This document shows positions 29,217 to 40,995 of a stretch of 64,000 bases of DNA, piece after piece. Made by a program: the position numbers and the translations under genes. Every line of letters starts with the position of its first letter. The first letter of the stretch is position 1. Location: positions 5,308,001 to 5,372,000 of the forward strand of contig CP110972.1 in assembly GCA_028869255.1 (NCBI GenBank). Reading direction: 5' to 3'. This stretch comes from Pseudomonas poae. Its GTDB lineage: Bacteria; Pseudomonadota; Gammaproteobacteria; Pseudomonadales; Pseudomonadaceae. The notes beneath the pieces were generated by a model, which did no database searches, had not been told where the DNA came from, and was given only the letters and a program-made list of their open reading frames with translations.

Positions 29217-30843
29217 ATGTCGCTTCGTAATATGAATATCGCTCCGAGGGCCTTCCTCGGCTTCGCGTTAATTGGCGCATTGATGTTGTTTCTCGGTGTG
29301 TTCGCGCTGAACCAGATGAGCAAGATCCGTAGCGCCACCCAAGACATCACCCTGTCCAGCGTGCCGAGCATTCGCGCCCTCGATGAATTCACCCAACTCA
29401 CTTTGCGCCTGCGGGTTTTGTCCTATCGCTTGCTGACCAACCGCGAACCGGAGGTTCAGCAAAAACCCTGGAAAACTTCGAACTGCGCAACCAGCAGATC
29501 CGCACCGCCCAGGCCATCTACGAAAAGCTGATCGACAGCCGTGAAGAGCGCTCGATCTACGACGAATACATGGGCCTGCTTGACCAGTACCGTCAAATTG
29601 AAGCGCGCATGAAGAGCCTGTCCCGTGCCAACCAGATCGAAGAGCTGCGCACCCTGCTCAACACCGAGCTGTTGAGCAACTCCGACTCAGGTCAACAACG
29701 TGCTCAACCGCCTGCTGGACTACAACAACAAGGCGGCCCTGGCCACCAACCAACAGGCCGAAGACCAGTACAACATGGCCTTTGACTGGGTGATTGGCCT
29801 GCTGGTAATCGCCACGGCACTGACCTTGTTGTTCGCCTGGCTGCTGACCCGCAGCATCACCTTGCCGATCTCCCAGGCATTGGGTGCCGCCGAAGAAATC
29901 GCCGAAGGCAACCTGACGCGCCCGATCACGGTCGACGGCAGCGACGAAGCCGGCCGCCTGCTGGCCGCCATGGCCAAGATGCAGGACAAGTTGCGCGACA
30001 CCTTGCAACGTATCTCGGGTTCCGCCACCCAGCTTGCCTCTGCGGCCGAAGAGCTGAACGCCGTCACCGACGAGAGCGCCCGTGGCCTCACCCAGCAAAA
30101 CCACGAAATCGAACAAGCCGCCACTGCCGTCAACGAGATGACCAGTGCCGTCGAAGAAGTCGCCCGCAACGCGGTGAGCACCTCCGAAGCCTCACGCAAC
30201 GCCACCACCTCGGCCGGTGACGGCCGTGACCTATAGTACAGGAAACCGTCAGCGCCATCGAACGCATGAGCGGTGACGTGCAAGCCACGGCCACCCTGAT
30301 TGGCGACCTGGCCAACGAGTCGCGGGACATCGGCAAGGTGCTGGACGTGATTCGCGGCCTGGCCGACCAGACCAACCTGCTGGCCTTGAACGCGGCGATT
30401 GAAGCCGCACGGGCCGGGAAGCCGGCCGTGGGTTTGCAGTGGTCGCCGATGAAGTGCGCGCTCTGGCCCATCGCACTCAGCAATCGACCAGCGAAATCGA
30501 ACGCATGATCGGCAGCATCCAGGCCGGTACCGAGCATGCCGTGGACTCGATGCGCAACAGCACCGAACGCGCAGAATCAACCTTGAACATCGCCAAAGGC
30601 GCCGGAATGTCGCTGGACACCATCAACACGGCGATTGTCGAGATCAACGAGCGCAATCTGGTCATCGCCAGCGCGGCGGAAGAACAGGCGCAGGTGGCGC
30701 GGGAAGTGGACCGTAACCTGGTGAACATTCGTGATTTGTCGGTGCAGTCGGCAACGGGTGCCAGCCAGACGAGCGCTGCGAGCAGTGAGCTGTCGCGGTT
30801 GGCGGTGGACCTGAACGGGATGGTGGGGCGGTTCCGCCTGTAG
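29217..30843 (+). CDS. Methyl-accepting chemotaxis protein, disrupted by four apparent indels
   Basis: The four frame segments join into one 541-residue chemoreceptor. The order is an N-terminal membrane helix (about 11-30), a periplasmic four-helix-bundle sensor (about 31-185), a second membrane helix (about 192-212), HAMP, and a cytoplasmic signalling domain with the hairpin tip [20 protein letters not shown]. Apparent indels lie at 29461-29465 (A run one short), 29687 (extra T), 30231-30236 (two extra bases) and 30415-30418 (one base missing). Their sum, +1, makes the length divisible by three. The ligand is unknown. The damage is probably technical, though a true pseudogene cannot be excluded. 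Confidence 0.85.
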
Positions 30844-30851
30844 GCGATTTC

Positions 30852-30938
30852 TGTGGGAGCTGGCTTGCCTGCGATGGCATCTCCTGGGTGAACCTGACCC
30901 AGCGCGGTGCCAGCATCGCAGGCAAGCCAGCTCCCACA
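30852..30938. repeat. REPIN, GCTGGCTTGCCTGCGATG type
   Basis: Inverted arms of TGTGGGAGCTGGCTTGCCTG enclose a variable spacer between the chemoreceptor and nhaP2. It is the same subtype as at 26418. Confidence 0.9.
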
Positions 30939-31060
30939 TTGGATAACGCATGTCCTTAAAAGCTTTTTGACAGCGCAGCAATTCAACAGGTTAGAATCGC
31001 TGGCACGCAGACTGCATGGTCAGTTTGCGCCCCGTCTTGTTTGCTTATGGAGTACTGCCT

Positions 31061-32804
31061 TTGAATGCGACGACCATCAACAGCCTGTTCTTGATCGGCG
31101 CGTTGCTGGTGAGTGCGAGCATTCTGGTGAGTTCTCTTTCGTCCCGCCTCGGTATCCCTATTCTGGTGATTATCCTGGCCGTGGGCATGGTCGCCGGCGT
31201 CGACGGCGGCGGCATCATTTTCGATAACTACCCGACCGCCTACTCTGGTGGGCAACCTCGCCCTGGCCGTGATCCTGCTCGACGGCGGTCTGCGCACACG
31301 GGTGGCGAGTTTCCGTGTGGCACTCTGGCCTGCGTTATCGCTGGCCACAGTGGGGGTGTTGATCACCACCGGCCTCACCGGCATGGCCGCCGCCTGGCTG
31401 TTCGACCTCAATATCATCCAGGGCTTGCTGATCGGTGCCATTGTCGGCTCCACGGACGCCGCGGCGGTGTTCTCGCTGCTCGGCGGCAAGGGCCTGAACG
31501 AACGGGTCACCGCCAGCCTGGAAATCGAATCCGGCAGTAACGACCCGATGGCGGTGTTCCTCACCGTCACCCTGATCGACATGCTCGCCAGCGGCCAGAC
31601 CGGCCTGCACTGGAGCCTGCTGACCCATTTGATCCGCGAGTTCGGCATCGGCGGCATCGTCGGCCTGGGCGGCGGCTGGCTGATGCTGCAGATGGTCAAC
31701 CGCATCAACCTGGCCACCGGCCTGTACCCGATCCTGGTGATCGCCGGCGGCCTGTTCGTGTTTGCGGTGACCAACGCCCTGCACGGCAGCGGCTTCCTCG
31801 CCGTGTACCTGTGCGGCCTGGTGATCGGCAACCGCCCGGTGCGCAGCCGTCATGGCATTTTGCATATGCTCGACGGCATGGCTTGGCTGGCGCAGATCGG
31901 CATGTTCCTGGTGCTGGGCCTGCTGGTCACGCCCCATGACTTGCTGCCAATCGCCCTGCCCGCGCTGGGCCTGGCGTTGTGGATGATCCTGTTTGCACGG
32001 CCGCTGTCGGTGATGGTCGGCCTGCTGCCGTTCAAGGCGTTCCACGGTCGCGAAAAAGCCTTTATCGCCTGGGTCGGCCTACGCGGCGCGGTGCCGATCA
32101 TTCTGGCGGTGTTCCCGCTGATGGCCGGCCTGCCCCATGCGCAGCTGTACTTCAACCTGGCGTTCTTTATCGTATTGGTCTCGCTGCTGGTACAGGGCAC
32201 GAGCCTGCCGTGGGTGGCCAAGCTGCTGAAAGTGACCGTACCGCCGGACCCTGCGCCGATCTCCCGCGCCGCCCTGGAAGTGCACGTCACCAGCGAGTGG
32301 GAGCTGTTTGTCTACCGCCTGGGCGCGGAAAAATGGTGCATCGGCGCGGCCCTGCGCGAGCTGAAAATGCCTGAAGGCACGCGGATCGCCGCGCTGTTCC
32401 GTGGCCAACAACTGCTCCATCCGTCGGGTAGTACCGTGCTGGAAGTCGACGATCTGCTCTGCGTGATCGGCCACGAACACAACCTCCCGGCCTTGGGCAA
32501 ACTGTTCAGCCAGGCACCACAACGCGGCCTCGACCTGCGTTTCTTCGGCGACTTCGTACTCGAAGGCGACGCCCAGCTGGGCGCGGTTTCCGCGTTGTAC
32601 GGGCTCAAGCTCGAGGGGATCGACCCGGATATGCCATTGAGCCGCTTCATCACTCAAAAAGTCGGCGGCGCACCGGTAGTGGGCGATCAGGTAGAGTGGA
32701 ACAACACCCTCTGGACCGTTGCGGTCATGGACGGGAACAAGATCGGAAAAGTCGGCGTCAAATTCCCCGAAGGGAGTCGTCCAGGCCCTGGACTCTTCCT
32801 CTAA
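31061..32804 (+). CDS. nhaP2: K+/H+ antiporter NhaP2 (CvrA), one apparent base insertion
   Basis: NhaP2 exchanges potassium for protons across the inner membrane. I start at TTG 31061 ([13 protein letters not shown]) behind TATGGAG, rather than at 31016. After NYPTAY the frame breaks at 31244, where TACTCTGG stands for TACCTGG. Removing the T gives 580 residues, the family length, with about 12 membrane segments and a cytoplasmic TrkA-C/CorC-like C-terminal regulatory region starting about residue 400. It is probably intact in the organism. Confidence 0.9.
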
Positions 32805-32860
32805 ACTGCGGGGCTATGGCGCCACGCCCTCACTTTCTTTGCCTTGCTCGATCGGTATCC

Positions 32861-35800
32861 ATGACAATCCTGCGCACCTTCTTAGCCACTGCCCTGCTGG
32901 GCCTGACCCTTTGTGTCGGCAGCGTATACGCCGCCGACCCGCCCAGCGCCGACGCCATCCAGCAAAGCCTGGACAAACTGCCTGACCGCAAGCTGCCCGA
33001 CGCCGACATGAAGGCGCTGCAGTCGATTCTGCAACAGACCCTGACCTACCTGGGCAACAAGCAGGATTACGAGCAGCGCCTGGCCGACCTCAAGCGCCAG
33101 CTGGAGGACGCGCCGCGCCAGACCACCGACAACCAGCGCGACCTGGTCCGGCTCAAGGCCACCAAGGTGATCCCGGTGGCCCAGCGCTACGCCACCCTGC
33201 CGGTGCCACAGCTTGAGCAATTGCTGGTGCAGCGCACCACCCAGCAAGGTGACCTGCAAAAGGAACTGGCCGACGCCAACAGCCTGACCATCGCCGCCCA
33301 GACCCGCCCTGAGCGCGCCCAAACCGAAATCAGCAGCAGCCAGACGCGCATCCAGCAGATCAACGCGATCCTCAAGGCCGGCAAAGACAATGGCAAAACC
33401 CTCAGCGGCGACCAGCGCAACCAGCTGAACGCCGAACTCGCCGCGCTGAATGCGCTGATCCCCCTGCGCCGCCAGGAACTGGCCGGCAACAGCCAATTGC
33501 AAGACCTGGGCAACAGCCAGCACGACCTGGTGGTGGAAAAAACCGCACGTCTTGAGCAAGAGATCCAGGACCTGCAAACCCTGATCAACCAGAAACGCCT
33601 GGCCCAGTCCCAACAGACCGTGACCCAACAGTCCATCGAAGCGCAGAAAGCCGGCGGCAGCGGCCTGTTGGCCACCGAAAGCGCGGCGAACCTGAAGCTG
33701 TCCGACTACCTGCTTAAAAGCACCGACCGCCTCAACGACCTGACCCAGAAAAACCTGCAGACCAAGCAGCAACTGGACACCGTGACCCAGAGCGACTCGG
33801 CCCTGGACGAGCAGATCAACGTGCTCAAGGGCAGCCTGCTGCTGTCCAAGATTCTCTATAAACAGAAACAGGCGCTGCCACGCCTGACGGTCGACCGCGA
33901 CCTGGCGGACGATATCGCCAACATTCGCCTATACCAGTTCGAGGTCAACCAGCAGCGCGAACTGATCAGCTCCCCGAGCACTTATGTGGATAACTTGCTG
34001 GCCAACCAGCCACCGCAAGACGTTACCCCGCAGTTACGCCGCACCTTGCTGGAACTGGCGATCACCCGCAGCGACCTGCTGGAGCGCCTGAGCCGTGAGC
34101 TGAGCGCGCTGCTGAACGAATCCATCACCCTGCAACTGAACCAGAAACAACTGCTCAGCACCGCCACCACCCTGCGTGCGACGCTGGATGAGCAAATGTT
34201 CTGGATCCCCAGCAACAAGCCGCTGGACACCGAGTGGCTGGAAACCGTCCCGTCGCACCTGAGCAAGCAGGTCACCACCCTGCCCTGGGCCTCCAGCGTC
34301 AGCGAACTGTACGACGGCCTGACCCAGCGCCCGCTGCTGTTCCTGCCGCTGCTGCTGTTGATCGGCGCGCTGCTGTGGCGTCGCAAAAACCTGTACCAGC
34401 GCCTGAACAAGGTGCACCTGGACATCGGCCACTTCAAGCGCGACAGCCAGTGGCACACGCCGCAGGCCATCCTGATCAATATCCTGCTGGCCATGCCGGT
34501 CGCCCTGGGCCTGGCGCTGTGCGGCTATGCGCTGCAGATCGACGCCCGTGGGCAAAACGCCAACCTCGGCGCGGCCTTGCTGCAAATTGCCCAGGCATGG
34601 CTGGTGTTCTACACCGCCTACCGCATCCTGGCGCCGGGTGGCGTGGCCGAACTGCATTTCCGCTGGGAAAAACCCCAGGTCGAATTCCTCCAGGGCTGGG
34701 TACGCAAGCTCGGCTTGGTGGTGCTGGCGCTGGTGGCCGTGGTGGCGATTGCCGAGCATCAACCGGCGGCGCTCGCCGACGACGTGCTGGGCATCGGCGT
34801 GGTCTTGACCTGCTACGCCCTGATGGCCTGGCTGCTCGGCCGCCTGCTGCTGAATAGCCCGACCCACGAAAAAGCCTCGCTGTTTCGCAAAGCCGTAGGC
34901 CTGCTGTTTACCGCCCTGCCCGTCGCGCTGTTTATCGCGGTGTGCTTTGGCTACTACTACACCGCGCTCAAGCTCAGTGACCGCTTGATCAATACCCTGT
35001 ACCTGCTGATGTTCTGGCTGGTGATCGAAGCCACTTTCGTACGCGGCCTGGGCGTCGCCGCACGACGCCTGGCCTATGCGCGGGCCCTGGCCAAACGCCA
35101 GGCCGCCAAAGAGGCCGGCGACGGCGAAGCGGTGATCGAAGAGCCGACCCTGGACATCGAACAGGTCAACGAACAGTCGATGCGACTGATCCGCCTGGCC
35201 TTGCTCGGCGGCTTTATCGCCGCGCTGTACTGGGTGTGGTCCGACCTGATCTCGGTGTTTTCGTACCTCGACAACGTCACCCTCTACGAATACACCAGCG
35301 GCACCGGCGCCAATATCAGCATGGTGCCGATCAGCATCGGCGACTTGCTCGGCGCGCTGATCATCATCGGTATTACCTTCGCGCTGGCGCGCAACCTGCC
35401 AGGTTTGCTGGAGGTGCTGGTGCTGTCCAAGCTGGAACTGGCCCAGGGCAGCGCCTACGCGACCACTACACTGCTGTCCTATGTGATTGCCGGCGTGGGC
35501 TTTGTGTCCACCCTGTCCACCCTCGGCGTGAGCTGGGACAAGTTGCAATGGCTGGTGGCGGCGCTGTCGGTAGGCTTGGGCTTCGGGATGCAGGAGATCT
35601 TCGCCAACTTTATCTCCGGCATCATGATCCTGTTCGAACGCCCGGTGCGCATCGGCGACACCATCACCATCGGCAACCTGTCGGGCACGGTGAGCAAGAT
35701 CCGTATCCGCGCCACCACCATCACCGACTTCGACCGCAAGGACATCATTGTCCCGAACAAGACGTTTATCACCGGACAACTGATCAACTGGTCGCTGACC

Positions 35801-36245
35801 GATACCATCACTCGCGTCACCTTGAAGCTGGGTGTGGACTACGGCTCCGACCTGGATCCTGGTGAAGGAATTGCTGCTCAAGGCCGCCAGGGAAAACCCG
35901 CGCGTGCTGAAAGAACCAGAACCGCACGTGTACTTCCTCAACTTCGGCGAAAGCACCCTCGACCACGAACTGCGCATGCACGTGCGCGACCTCGGTGACC
36001 GCAACCCGGTGCTGGACGAGGTCAACCGCTATATCAACCGTGAGTTCAAGAAGCAGCACATCAACATCTCGTTCCGGCAGATGGAGGTGTACCTCAAGAA
36101 CATGCACGGCCAAGAGTACAAACTGGTGCCGGTCGAGGATGATCGCAAGACCATCGCCGGGCCTGCCGCAGAGCAGGACGCGCCCGAGCCGCCACCCGGC
36201 AAAGTCGACGATGCGCCGGAACCACCGCCCAGCAAAGTCGACTAA
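32861..36245 (+). CDS. mscK: Large mechanosensitive channel MscK/KefA, one apparent base insertion
   Basis: The protein releases solutes on hypo-osmotic shock. It begins MTILRTFLATALLGLTLC, a signal peptide cut after VYA. A periplasmic coiled-coil domain (about 25-480), an 11-helix membrane region and a C-terminal MscS module with AALSVGLGFGMQEIFANFIS (about 900-920) follow. At 35857 the sequence CTGGATCCTGG should be CTGGACCTGG; correcting it joins the last part and gives 1127 residues. The tail ends in two near-copies of DAPEPPP(G/S)KVD, an unusual Pro/acidic repeat. nhaP2 lies 56 bp upstream. Confidence 0.9.
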
Positions 36246-37756
<1,511 letters not shown>

Positions 37757-37761
37757 AAACC

Positions 37762-38163
37762 TCAGATAAAGGTTTCCACTGACACCCCGAACCGCTCAGC
37801 CAGCCAACGAATCTGTCGCACGTTGAGCTGGCGCTTGCCGCTCAACACCTCTGACACAACCGATTGCGCGCCCACACCCGGCAGGTCACTCTGGGTAAGG
37901 TTATGTTCGCGCATCATATAGCGCAGCACATCGACTCCACTGGCGACGGGCATGGGGCGATGCTCATGATCATAGGCTTCGATCCAGTCGCTGAGGATGT
38001 CCACCAAGCTCATCAGCGGGCTGTCCTCGTTTTCGCCGATCAGGCTCAGCAGCTCGTCCAAACCACACACCAGCGCGTCGTAGTCTGCCTCGTTTTCTGG
38101 TTTGCGCATCACTGGCGAAACGAATTGCCAGTGTTCGGCCGCTACTCGCATAAGCGCGCTCAT
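37762..38163 (-). CDS. higA: HigA-type antitoxin with HTH domain
   Basis: The 133-residue protein has an N-terminal HigA2-like helical part and a C-terminal HTH_XRE domain (about residues 80-130) containing TQSDLPGVGAQSVVSEVLSG. I choose the ATG at 38163, which overlaps the higB stop as ATGA and has AAGGA upstream. An in-frame ATG at 38181 would lie inside higB. It should neutralise HigB and repress the operon at the two operators upstream of higB. Confidence 0.88.
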   Translation of the reverse strand: MSALMRVAAEHWQFVSPVMRKPENEADYDALVCGLDELLSLIGENEDSPLMSLVDILSDWIEAYDHEHRPMPVASGVDVLRYMMREHNLTQSDLPGVGAQSVVSEVLSGKRQLNVRQIRWLAERFGVSVETFI

Positions 38164-38456
38164 CTGATTTTTTCCTTCCATTTATCTTTCTCGTAATCGC
38201 GATGATCAAGCAGGTGCTTGATGTAAACGCGCTGCGCCTGATACTCCACACCCGCGATCAACCTCAGTTTGTTGCCGCCAATATCGAATACGTGAAACTC
38301 CCCGACTTTATCCGTGGCGGGAAACATGGTTTTCATCGCCGCGAAGTCTTTGGGATAATTTCGCCTTATTACCCGATACCACTGGTCCAAAGCCGATGCC
38401 GAGCGTGGCCACTTTCCCTTCGCTTCCCATATCCTTTTCTCGCTGATCACTCGCAT
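38160..38456 (-). CDS. higB: HigB-type toxin (RelE-like mRNA interferase)
   Basis: The 98-residue basic protein matches the HigB_toxin family: MRVISEKRIWEAKGKWP at the start, a central LRLIAGVEYQAQRVYIKHLL strand pair and a basic tail. It would cleave mRNA at the ribosome when free of antitoxin. The toxin precedes the antitoxin, as is usual for higBA. AAGGA lies 8 bases before the ATG. Confidence 0.9.
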   Translation of the reverse strand: MRVISEKRIWEAKGKWPRSASALDQWYRVIRRNYPKDFAAMKTMFPATDKVGEFHVFDIGGNKLRLIAGVEYQAQRVYIKHLLDHRDYEKDKWKEKIR

Positions 38457-38467
38457 GCAACATCCTT

Positions 38468-38521
38468 ATCGCATCTTGCTATGAAGGTTAAACCCGATTC
38501 CCGACTATCGCAATTTGCTAT
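38468..38521 (-). promoter_or_regulatory. Two HigA operator candidates upstream of higB
   Basis: ATCGCATCTTGCTAT (38468-38482) and ATCGCAATTTGCTAT (38507-38521) are near-identical, imperfectly palindromic boxes 39 bp apart, about four helical turns. On the minus strand, TTGCGA in the distal box followed 17 bp later by TAACCT could be -35 and -10. Binding of HigA there would block the promoter. No other gene is seen between higB and trxC. Confidence 0.65.
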
Positions 38522-38688
38522 AGCCGCAAACAGACAGGTGGCGCAAAACAGAACAAGCACCAACAGCCTAGATACTCGGGCTCGTATCAGCATCGGCAAA
38601 CTGTGAGTGGATGAGTCGTCGGGTTTGTGCCTTGATAAACCTCGGGCTTGGCTCCAAATACACTCCATTGGCCCCCAAGGAACCCACC

Positions 38689-39123
38689 ATGTCCGAACCT
38701 CTTGTAATCCCTTGCCCCCATTGCAACGGCCTCAACCGCATCCCCGGCGAACGCCTGGGTGATGCGCCGAAATGCGGGCGCTGCAAGCAGCCGGTGTTGT
38801 TGAACAAGCCTTTTGAGTTGAAACAGGGCGACTACGCCAGCCAGATCAAGGGCGATTTGCCGTTGCTGGTGGATGTGTGGGCTGAGTGGTGCGGGCCGTG
38901 CAAGTCGTTTGCGCCGGTGTTTGAGCAGGCGGCCGGGCAGTTGGAGGGCAAGTGCCGGCTGGCCAAGCTGGACAGCGAGGCCAACCAGCAGTTGTCGGCG
39001 CAGTTGGGGATTCGCTCGATTCCGAGTTTGATTCTGTTCAAGAACGGCCGCGAAGTGGCGCGCCAGAGTGGGGCGTTTCCGTTGCCGCAGTTGATGGGGT
39101 GGTTGCGTAGCCAAGGGGTGTAA
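38689..39123 (+). CDS. trxC: Thioredoxin 2 (TrxC)
   Basis: The 144-residue protein joins an N-terminal zinc finger (CPHC and CGRC, residues 9-34) to a thioredoxin domain with the active site WCGPC near residue 64. It reduces cytoplasmic disulfides, mostly under oxidative stress. The ATG at 38689 follows AAGGAA. An upstream in-frame ATG at 38611 adds non-conserved residues and is rejected. Confidence 0.95.
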   Translation: MSEPLVIPCPHCNGLNRIPGERLGDAPKCGRCKQPVLLNKPFELKQGDYASQIKGDLPLLVDVWAEWCGPCKSFAPVFEQAAGQLEGKCRLAKLDSEANQQLSAQLGIRSIPSLILFKNGREVARQSGAFPLPQLMGWLRSQGV

Positions 39124-39151
39124 AACAGATCCTCTGGACGACACCGGACAG

Positions 39152-39241
39152 TGTGGGAGCGGGCTTGCTCGCGAATGCGCGGTGTCAGCTTGCACATGTA
39201 TCAGCTGACACTGCGCATTCGCGAGCAAGCCCGCTCCCACA
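39152..39241. repeat. REPIN, GCGGGCTTGCTCGCGAA type
   Basis: Long, nearly perfect inverted arms (TGTGGGAGCGGGCTTGCTCG) lie directly after trxC, with an additional internal GTCAGCT/AGCTGAC stem. Confidence 0.92.
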
Positions 39242-39255
39242 TTTTTGACCGCGTT

Positions 39256-39516
39256 TTAGGCTTGGGCCACCGGGGCTTCGCGGTCCATCATCTGGCCGAC
39301 CAGTAATACGCCCAGCTCGCTCAATTGATGGATAGCCAGGGCCACATCGCGGTGTTCGCCGGCGAGGTCGTTGGACAGGCCGAGCAATAGGGTTCGGACG
39401 CTGGAGAAGGTTTCGTAGCTGTTGAGCACGAGGGTTTCGGTGGGGAGGTTGGGTGTGATGGTGAATACGTTGGAATCTGCTTTGAACATGCTTTCGATCT
39501 CTACTGGGGCCACCAC
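39256..39516 (-). CDS. DUF6124 (formerly DUF3077) family small protein
   Basis: The product of about 77-86 residues matches the C-terminal region of the Pseudomonas-specific DUF6124/DUF3077 family. The pattern is FTITPNLPTETLVLNSYETF, then a helix, then LAGEHRDVALAIHQLSELG. These proteins often occur in many copies per genome and have no known function. The start is uncertain: GTG at 39516 is close behind AAGG, and ATG at 39489 is the alternative. The leader contains the structured element at 39521-39690, read antisense to the coordinates. Confidence 0.75.
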   Translation of the reverse strand: MVAPVEIESMFKADSNVFTITPNLPTETLVLNSYETFSSVRTLLLGLSNDLAGEHRDVALAIHQLSELGVLLVGQMMDREAPVAQA

Positions 39517-39520
39517 CTTT

Positions 39521-39690
39521 TCGCTACTAAACGAGGGGTGGCAGCTGTGCGCAGGTTAGTAGACCGGTAGACGAAAGCAAAACCCGGCGCACCCGAAGGT
39601 GCCCTGCGCACAGCCACCATCAGATAGGCGATAAAACGCCATACTTTTGGAACGGTGCACATGCTTTCGTCTGATTGGGCTACTAAACCC
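39521..39690 (-). ncRNA. Candidate structured leader or repeat element with interleaved (pseudoknot-like) stems
   Basis: Arm A (39537-39555, GGTGGC plus TGTGCGCAGG) pairs with A' (39603-39618) over 16 bp with a 3-base bulge. Arm B (39569-39579, AGACGAAAGCA) pairs perfectly with B' (39662-39672), extended by TTAGTAG (39556-39562) with CTACTAA (39680-39686). The order A-B-A'-B' means the helices either form a pseudoknot or exclude each other. GCTACTAAAC also recurs at 39523-39532. It lies where the 5' leader of the DUF6124 gene would be. I have a loose memory of similar sequence beside DUF6124 genes in other Pseudomonas, unverified. Confidence 0.5.
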
Positions 39691-39692
39691 GA

Positions 39693-39710
39693 TCACTGAA
39701 CATTCAGTGA
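39693..39710. promoter_or_regulatory. 18-bp near-perfect palindrome TCACTGAA-CA-TTCAGTGA
   Basis: The palindrome sits just upstream of the structured DUF6124 leader (minus strand) and could be an operator for that transcript. No regulator is assigned. The 178 bp between it and parA contain a lone REP-like half (TGTGGGAGCTGTGTCACCCG, from 39864) and nothing else I can identify. Confidence 0.4.
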
Positions 39711-39888
39711 CCGGCAAACCTTAGAGACGCCCATCCAGACGCACAAGCCGGGCGATTCTGGCTTATCTGTAGGCAACGAGACAAGCCGCGAGGCAGCTTG
39801 CAAGACCCTTCCTACAGCCTCTGTGGGAACAATCCAAATCCCCCTGCAGAAACGCGGTACAAATGTGGGAGCTGTGTCACCCGCGAAA

Positions 39889-40659
39889 TCAGGCGTTTTC
39901 CAGCAGGTTATGCAACTCCACAAACTGCTGTGTCAGCTTATGCCGTGGGTCCAGGTGGATCAGCGGTTTGTTCTCCTGGTGCGACTCGCGCATGCGCACG
40001 GAACTGGCCAGGTACACCGGCAACACCGGCAAGCCCTCGGCAATCAATTCATCGAGCATCTGCTGCGGCAAGCTCGCCCGGGCCTGGAACTGGTTGACCA
40101 CGATGCCTTCCACTTCCAGGCCTTCGTTGTGGTCTTCCTTCAGTTCTTCGATTTCCGCCAGCAGGCCATACAGCGCCTGGCGCGAGAAGCTGTCGCAATC
40201 GAAGGGAATCAGCACACGATCAGCGGCGATCAACGCCGAAACCGCGTAAAAGTTCAGCGCTGGCGGCGTATCCAGGTAGATCCGGTCGTAATCTTCGCTC
40301 AGCTCATCGAGCAACTTTCGCAGCTTATTGATCTTGTGCTTGGCCTCAAGCTTGGGTTGCAGATCGGCCAACTCGGCGGTCGCCGTGATCACATGCAGGT
40401 TATCGAACGGTGTTTCGTAGATATCCACGCGGTTTTTCTTGGAAAACGGCCCGGAAGACAGGGTTTGCTTGAAAAATTCGGCAATGCCCATCGGGATATC
40501 GTCGCCGGTCAGCCCTGTGAGGTACTGGGTTGAGTTGGCTTGTGCATCGAGGTCCACCAACAGGGTTCGATAGCCTTCACTGGCGCTGACCGCCGCCAGG
40601 TTGCAGGCGATGCTGGACTTGCCAACCCCGCCTTTCTGATTGAACACCACACGCCGCAT
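39889..40659 (-). CDS. Orphan ParA-family ATPase
   Basis: The 256-residue protein begins MRRVVFNQKGGVGKSSIACN, a deviant Walker A motif of the ParA/Soj class, followed by VDLDAQANST (Walker A') and IYLDTPPALN. The ATG at 40659 has GGAGG upstream. No parB or centromere-like repeat is adjacent, so it is not the chromosome or plasmid partition pair. Orphan ParA proteins position other cargo or act in regulation; the role here is unknown. Confidence 0.85.
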   Translation of the reverse strand: MRRVVFNQKGGVGKSSIACNLAAVSASEGYRTLLVDLDAQANSTQYLTGLTGDDIPMGIAEFFKQTLSSGPFSKKNRVDIYETPFDNLHVITATAELADLQPKLEAKHKINKLRKLLDELSEDYDRIYLDTPPALNFYAVSALIAADRVLIPFDCDSFSRQALYGLLAEIEELKEDHNEGLEVEGIVVNQFQARASLPQQMLDELIAEGLPVLPVYLASSVRMRESHQENKPLIHLDPRHKLTQQFVELHNLLENA

Positions 40660-40995
40660 GGAAAAACCTCCGTGTATCAATGAATGTCCGAGTGTAGAGG
40701 GCAAAAGCGCCTGTTAGCTACCTCGTTCATCCATGCACTGCTGCATTAAAGCGGTGGGCCGCACGTGACACACAGGCTATTAGGAATGGTCCGACAGTCA
40801 AATCCAGCGCCAGGTAAAGGACAATCTGTAAATCTCTTCCAGCAAATTGTAATTACCCGTGAACATTTCTTTACCAATGTTTGCTAGAACCCCACGGCAC
40901 CCGGATAATGCGCGCCATTCGGCTATTGCTCCCTGTCCCGGTATTCGGGGCCAAAAGCCGCACATGGAAGCCCGCAGGGGCGGGATACTTTCTCA
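40660..40995. other. Intergenic region between parA and the aryl polyene cluster
   Basis: This 336-bp gap separates divergent transcription units and must hold the parA and APE promoters. An AT-rich part (about 40825-40885) and a small CCCGC/GCGGG hairpin near 40972-40983 are visible. I cannot define a promoter or regulator site. Confidence 0.4.

Noticed and set aside
34034..36025. A 663-codon open frame opposite mscK, and similar long frames opposite dipA (9813-12479).
   Set aside because: Both are shadows of well-supported genes with Gln/His/Arg-rich nonsense translations.
39889..40659. The ParA gene as a chromosome or plasmid partition locus.
   Set aside because: No parB or parS-like repeats are adjacent and the neighbours are unrelated.
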